26,377 nucleotides of DNA from Planctomicrobium sp. (GTDB taxonomy: Bacteria > Planctomycetota > Planctomycetia > Planctomycetales > Planctomycetaceae), in assembly GCA_018659505.1 (NCBI GenBank), contig JABJMI010000634.1, positions 1 through 26,377 on the forward strand, read 5' to 3'. Shown one piece after another: positions 23,188 through 26,377 of the stretch. The notes below the pieces were generated by a model. The model did no database searches. It saw only the letters and a list, made by a program, of their open reading frames with translations, and was not told the DNA's origin. The number at the start of each line of letters is the position of its first letter. Position 1 is the stretch's first letter. Made by a program: the position numbers and the translations under genes.

Positions 23188-23476
23188 CTGAATTCGATCT
23201 CAAAATTTGTATTCTAAGTGATAACTCAAGAACCGCAGTTTACAGAGAGAGTTCACGGATACCAAGTTCGAAATGAGCACTTGATCAATCTACAACAAGC
23301 AAGCGTCTCAACAATTCCCCGTTTAGCTGCCCACTTAAAGTGGGCAACCCGTTGTGCTCGCGATAAACAATACCCAACCTATTGAATCGGGAAGAGTCCT
23401 CGCCCCAGATTCGGTTGCCGATTCTCATCAATCAGTTACAACTGATCTATTCAAGGAACATTCGGAGAGAACCTCA
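23188..23476. other. Divergent intergenic region between ispH and DUF1080 gene
   Basis: About 290 bases holding both promoters, a repeat copy at 23321-23358 and the ribosome site GGAG (23464-23467). An upstream GTG at 23354 in the DUF1080 frame lies inside the repeat and is not taken as the start. No further motif is seen. Confidence 0.5.
23321..23358 (+). repeat. Dispersed palindromic repeat, copy 3 (GTTTAGCTGCCCAC family)
   Basis: Reads GTTTAGCTGCCCACTTAAAG then TGGGCAACCCGTTGTGCT. The stem TGCCCACTT/AAGTGGGCA is perfect apart from a tight loop. It differs from copy 2 (15127-15164, opposite strand) at two of 38 positions. Confidence 0.9.
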
Positions 23477-24151
23477 ATGTACGTATTAAGAATTATCGCT
23501 GTGGCGATCTGTTTGCAAAGTTCTGTCTTTGCCGAGTCAGAAGATATTATTTCTGACACCGAACGAAAAGATGGATTCATCTCGATCTTCAACGGGAAAT
23601 CACTCGATGGCTGGATCGGCGCCAAAGGATCGTATCAAGTTCAGGACGGCATGATCGTCTCGCTACCGGGCAAGGGTGGCAACATGGTCACTCAAAAAGA
23701 GTACAGCGACTTCGTCATCCGCTTTGAATTCCAACTCACTCCTGCATCAAACAATGGAATCGGTCTAAGAGTCCCGTTAGGCGGACATGCTGCTACCCAA
23801 GGGATGGAAATCCAACTTCTCGATGAGAAAGACGCCAAATATCGCAACTTGAAACCGTATCAATATCACGGTTCCGTCTACGGATTGATTCCAGCCAAAC
23901 AAGGACATCTGAAACCGCTGGGAGACTGGAACCAACAAGAGATTCGCTGCATCGGTAAACAAGTGACGGTGATCTTGAATGGAGAAACAATCGTCGATGG
24001 CAATATCCTCGATGCCATCAAAGACGGCGCCATGGACGACCGCGAACACCCGGGAGTGCAGCGAGAATCAGGCCACATAGGACTCCTCGGTCACAATACC
24101 GTAGTGAAGTTCCGCAACCTGCGAGTGAAAGAAATCGCTGATTTACAGTAG
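23477..24151 (+). CDS. DUF1080 family secreted protein (3-keto-disaccharide hydrolase domain)
   Basis: About 224 residues from ATG 23477, chosen because GGAGAG precedes it and a signal peptide (MYVLRIIAVAICLQSSVFAE) begins there. The domain opens with GFISIFNGKSLDGWIG and has YSDFVIRFEFQLTPASNNGI then GLRVP, MEIQLLDE, GSVYGLIPAK and GHIGLLGHNTVVKFRNLRVK. This is the concanavalin-like jelly-roll fold of DUF1080, shown in some members to hydrolyse 3-keto-glycosides. It is very common in planctomycetes. The gene abuts a palindromic repeat: its TAG stop is part of the GTAGGG end. A sulfatase follows after 97 bases on the same strand, consistent with joint work on sulfated sugars. Confidence 0.9.
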   Translation: MYVLRIIAVAICLQSSVFAESEDIISDTERKDGFISIFNGKSLDGWIGAKGSYQVQDGMIVSLPGKGGNMVTQKEYSDFVIRFEFQLTPASNNGIGLRVPLGGHAATQGMEIQLLDEKDAKYRNLKPYQYHGSVYGLIPAKQGHLKPLGDWNQQEIRCIGKQVTVILNGETIVDGNILDAIKDGAMDDREHPGVQRESGHIGLLGHNTVVKFRNLRVKEIADLQ

Positions 24152-24207
24152 GGTTCGAGCTGCAGACCAAAAATAGACCAGAACATGGTCCGACAAACGG
24201 ACCCTAC
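24148..24207. repeat. Paired REP-like element, diverged (GTAGGG family)
   Basis: The left arm 24148-24169 begins GTAGGGTTCGAGCTGCAGAC. The right arm 24186-24207 ends CGGACCCTAC. The outer GTAGGGT and inner ACCA match perfectly, with 15 of 22 bases pairing overall. The right arm is itself a hairpin (GGTCCG-ACAAA-CGGACC). The TAG stop of the DUF1080 gene is bases 2-4 of the element. Confidence 0.75.
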
Positions 24208-24248
24208 ATTGCTGCTCTGATACAAACACAACTCTTGCGGAGCTTTCT

Positions 24249-25664
24249 ATGCGGTTTTTAAGCATCATTGTACTTCTAAGTGTTTCTCGGTTTGTTGTGG
24301 CCGATTCTCCGAATATTGTACTCATCGTCAGCGACGACCAGGGCTATAACGATCTGGGTGTCTTGAATGATGAAGTGATCTCACCGAATCTGGACCGGAT
24401 CGTCAATGAGGGAATTCGATTAACGAATTTCTATGTTGCCTGGCCAGCCTGCACCCCTTCGAGAGGATCATTTCTGACAGGGCGATACCCGCAACGAAAC
24501 GGCATCTATGACATGATCCGTAACGAAGCTCCTGACTATGGTTATCGCTACACTCCCGAAGAGTATGCAGTGACCTGGGAGAGAATAGGTGGGATGGATT
24601 TGCGTGAGGTGCTTCTTCCACAATATCTGAAAGAGGCGGGCTATCAATGTGCGATTTATGGGAAATGGGATCTCGGAATGAGCCGTCGCTTCCTACCCCA
24701 ACAGCGTGGATTCGACGATTTCTACGGGTTGGTCAATACGGGTATCGATTACTTTACGCATGAGCGTTATGGCGTCCCCAGTATGTTCGACGGAAACAAT
24801 CAAACCGAAGCCGATAAAGGAACCTACTGTACGTACCTCTTCGAACGGGAAGCTAAAAAGTTTCTCCACAAAAATCATGATAAGCCATTCTTTTTGTATC
24901 TCCCTTTTAATGCTCCGCACGGTGCTTCTAGCCTCGACCCGAAGATCCGTTCAGCGGCTCAGGCGCCTGAGAAATACAAACAAAAATTTCCGCATCTAAA
25001 AGAGAGCTACAAACAAGGGACCAAGTACGGCAAGCCAGCCTTGGTGGCGACTGCGGAAAAACGGAAGCTCGAATACCTGGGAGCGATTGCCTGTATGGAT
25101 GATGCCATCGGGAGCGTTCTCGATCTACTCGACGAATACGAAATTGCAGATAACACATACGTCATCTTCTTCTCTGATAATGGAGGGAGCGGAGGGGCAG
25201 ACAATTCTCCACTGCGTGGCTCCAAAGCGAAGGTTTTTGAAGGCGGCATCCGAGTTTGTGCTGCCGTCCGAGGTCCAGGCATTCCACGCGGCACACAGAA
25301 TGATGAATTCCTGACGAGTATGGAGATTCTTCCGACACTCACCAAGCTTGCAGGAGTGAAGCCACAAGAAGATATCATCCTGGACGGTTTCGACATGCTC
25401 CCGGTGCTAGAAGGGAAGCAGCCTTCCTCTCGAGAAAAAATGTTCTGGAAAAGGCGAGGAAAAGAAGCTGCACGTGTTGGAAATTGGAAATGGGTAAAAA
25501 ACGAGTCAGGTGAATTTCTTTTCGATCTTTCGAAAGACCTGGGTGAGAAAAACAATCTTGCCGAGCAGGCTCCCGAGAGGCTCAAATTGATGCGAGCAGA
25601 GTTCGCAGCCTGGCGTCAAGAAATGCAAGAAGCCGAACCCCGAGGACCGTTTCGAGATTACTAA
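24249..25664 (+). CDS. Secreted sulfatase (S1 family, FGly type) with variant GKWDLG motif
   Basis: 471 residues: a signal peptide (about 1-18) then the sulfatase fold. PNIVLIVSDDQGYNDLG supplies metal-binding Asp 29 and Asp 30. PACTPSR at 66-72 holds Cys 68, the residue converted to formylglycine by the maturation enzyme. FSDNGG gives Asp 310 and Asn 311, and PLRGSKAKVFEGGIRV gives Lys 326. The usual GKWHLG is GKWDLG (139-143), so the catalytic His is Asp. Homologues with this change, followed by RGFDDFYG and IDYFTHERYG, occur as a coherent planctomycete subgroup in my memory. The substrate is probably a sulfated polysaccharide. GGAG lies six bases before the ATG. It probably works with the DUF1080 protein upstream. 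Confidence 0.93.
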   Translation: MRFLSIIVLLSVSRFVVADSPNIVLIVSDDQGYNDLGVLNDEVISPNLDRIVNEGIRLTNFYVAWPACTPSRGSFLTGRYPQRNGIYDMIRNEAPDYGYRYTPEEYAVTWERIGGMDLREVLLPQYLKEAGYQCAIYGKWDLGMSRRFLPQQRGFDDFYGLVNTGIDYFTHERYGVPSMFDGNNQTEADKGTYCTYLFEREAKKFLHKNHDKPFFLYLPFNAPHGASSLDPKIRSAAQAPEKYKQKFPHLKESYKQGTKYGKPALVATAEKRKLEYLGAIACMDDAIGSVLDLLDEYEIADNTYVIFFSDNGGSGGADNSPLRGSKAKVFEGGIRVCAAVRGPGIPRGTQNDEFLTSMEILPTLTKLAGVKPQEDIILDGFDMLPVLEGKQPSSREKMFWKRRGKEAARVGNWKWVKNESGEFLFDLSKDLGEKNNLAEQAPERLKLMRAEFAAWRQEMQEAEPRGPFRDY

Positions 25665-25709
25665 CAGCAGGCGCAGCGAGTCGACTCACATTCGAAGATT
25701 AGATACCAA

Positions 25710-26177
25710 ATGAACGAAACGATTATGCAGTCAAATCGAAGTGAAGTGACCCTTCGAGAAATTACGCAGGAGACAGTCAGGGCAATCTGTAAACTCTTAG
25801 TTCTAGAATCGCAGAAGCAATTTGTTGCACCCAATGCTCTATCTATCGCAGAAGCCTACTTTTCTGAGCACGCATGGTTTCGAGCGATCTATTCTGACGA
25901 AACTCCGGTCGGCTTTGTCATGCTTGAGGACCAACCTGAGAAGCCAGAGTATTATCTCTGGCGATTTATGATTGATTCAAAATACCAGAAATTGGGTTTT
26001 GGTCGCCGTGCAATTGAACTTCTAGTTGAGCATGTGAAGACTCGACCCAATGCTACAGAACTTTTGACGAGCGTTGTTCAAGCTGAAGGTGGTCCAGAAG
26101 GTTTTTATAAGAACTTAGGCTTCAATCTCACCGGTGAATATGAGGAAGAAGAAGCAATGATGAAACTTATACTTTGA
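25710..26177 (+). CDS. GNAT family N-acetyltransferase (BltD/diamine-acetyltransferase-like)
   Basis: 155 residues. The GNAT core is visible: AIYSDETPVGFVMLEDQPEK, the LWRFMIDSKYQKLGFGRRAI motif A (about 83-102) with Q-K-x-G-x-G for acetyl-CoA pyrophosphate binding, and GGPEGFYKNLGFNLTGEYEE at the end. The RFMID phrase is typical of the spermidine/diamine acetyltransferase-like branch (BltD), so a small amine is a reasonable but unproven substrate. A second ATG at 25725 is an alternative start. It lies 45 bases after the sulfatase and could be read through from it, though functionally unrelated. Confidence 0.87.
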   Translation: MNETIMQSNRSEVTLREITQETVRAICKLLVLESQKQFVAPNALSIAEAYFSEHAWFRAIYSDETPVGFVMLEDQPEKPEYYLWRFMIDSKYQKLGFGRRAIELLVEHVKTRPNATELLTSVVQAEGGPEGFYKNLGFNLTGEYEEEEAMMKLIL

Positions 26178-26258
26178 ATCTGGACACGACGACAACAAGC
26201 GGTGACTGTGGTCAGCCTGTTTCTTATGTCTTCAGTTGACATCCAGTGACCATCAGGC

Positions 26259-26304
26259 TGCCCACAGAAACTGACACGCAGCACACAATTACACTCTGTG
26301 GGCA
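26259..26304. repeat. 10-bp inverted repeat near the window end (TGCCCACAGA...TCTGTGGGCA)
   Basis: TGCCCACAGA (26259-26268) pairs perfectly with TCTGTGGGCA (26295-26304) across 26 bases. A small GCC-ATAAA-GGC stem followed by TTTTTA comes just after it and could help end transcription of the GNAT gene. The TGCCCAC/GTGGGCA core is shared with the three-copy repeat family but the rest is different. The remaining bases to 26377 show nothing recognisable. Confidence 0.6.
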
Positions 26305-26377
26305 ATTTGCCATAAAGGCTTTTTATGATTCGTCTCTCTACCACGGGAAATTGTCCACAGACACCCGTCGCTTAATC

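Noticed and set aside
23354..23476. Upstream GTG start for the DUF1080 protein
   Set aside because: The GTG lies inside a repeat copy and the extension would bury the signal peptide; the downstream ATG has a ribosome site.
1..26377. tRNA, rRNA, CRISPR array, phage or IS element
   Set aside because: No T-loop with a fitting clover-leaf, no regularly spaced identical repeats, and no integrase or transposase motif was found in any frame.

Overview
The window looks like a chromosome segment from a planctomycete (Planctomycetota, probably a Planctomycetales marine or freshwater lineage). The evidence is the combination of a Cys-type sulfatase next to a DUF1080 lipoprotein-like hydrolase, a Pkn-type Ser/Thr kinase, an OmpL-like (BBP2) porin, a multiheme cytochrome fused to an UshA-like domain, several small conserved proteins I associate with planctomycetes, weak or absent Shine-Dalgarno signals before most genes, and roughly balanced base composition. 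This assignment is inferred from gene content; no rRNA or tRNA gene is present to confirm it.

Layout. 1-195 is the 3' end of a gene that resembles the HSP90 C-terminus. 535-2853 (minus) holds a GGDEF diguanylate cyclase and a MoxR/CbbQ-like AAA+ ATPase. 3236-5114 (plus) holds a Ser/Thr kinase and a small protein with a possible PD-(D/E)XK/BamHI-like active-site pattern. 5638-6888 (minus) is a secreted beta-barrel porin with a clear intrinsic terminator. 7269-10295 (plus) holds the tetraheme cytochrome/UshA fusion, an MshEN-like plus zinc-ribbon protein, and two small unrecognised proteins. 10287-10814 (minus) is a prepilin-peptidase-like membrane protein that appears to have lost both catalytic aspartates. 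11229-15056 holds a small secreted protein, CdsA, a GT4 glycosyltransferase and a secreted esterase, arranged as convergent pairs with overlapping 3' ends. 15215-16072 (minus) is a conserved protein of unknown function. 16325-18422 (plus) is panC then lgt. 18568-20924 (minus) is a translationally coupled pair (DUF6754 membrane protein and partner). 21217-23187 (minus) is ispH then ftsY. 23477-26177 (plus) is a DUF1080 hydrolase, a sulfatase with an altered active-site motif, and a GNAT acetyltransferase.

Functionally this is mostly housekeeping (CoA, isoprenoid and phospholipid precursors, SRP receptor, lipoprotein lipidation) mixed with surface and polysaccharide-degradation genes. The window contains no phage, integrase, IS transposase, CRISPR array or defence island that I can recognise.

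The most striking non-coding signal is a set of short dispersed palindromes in the gaps. One group begins with GTAGGG and is built of hairpins, alone or as inverted pairs, like REP/BIME (REPIN) elements. Two copies supply the TAG stop codon of the gene they abut (ispH and the DUF1080 gene). A second family, with core GCTGCCCAC..GTGGGCA, occurs three times. Further single palindromes lie in other gaps.
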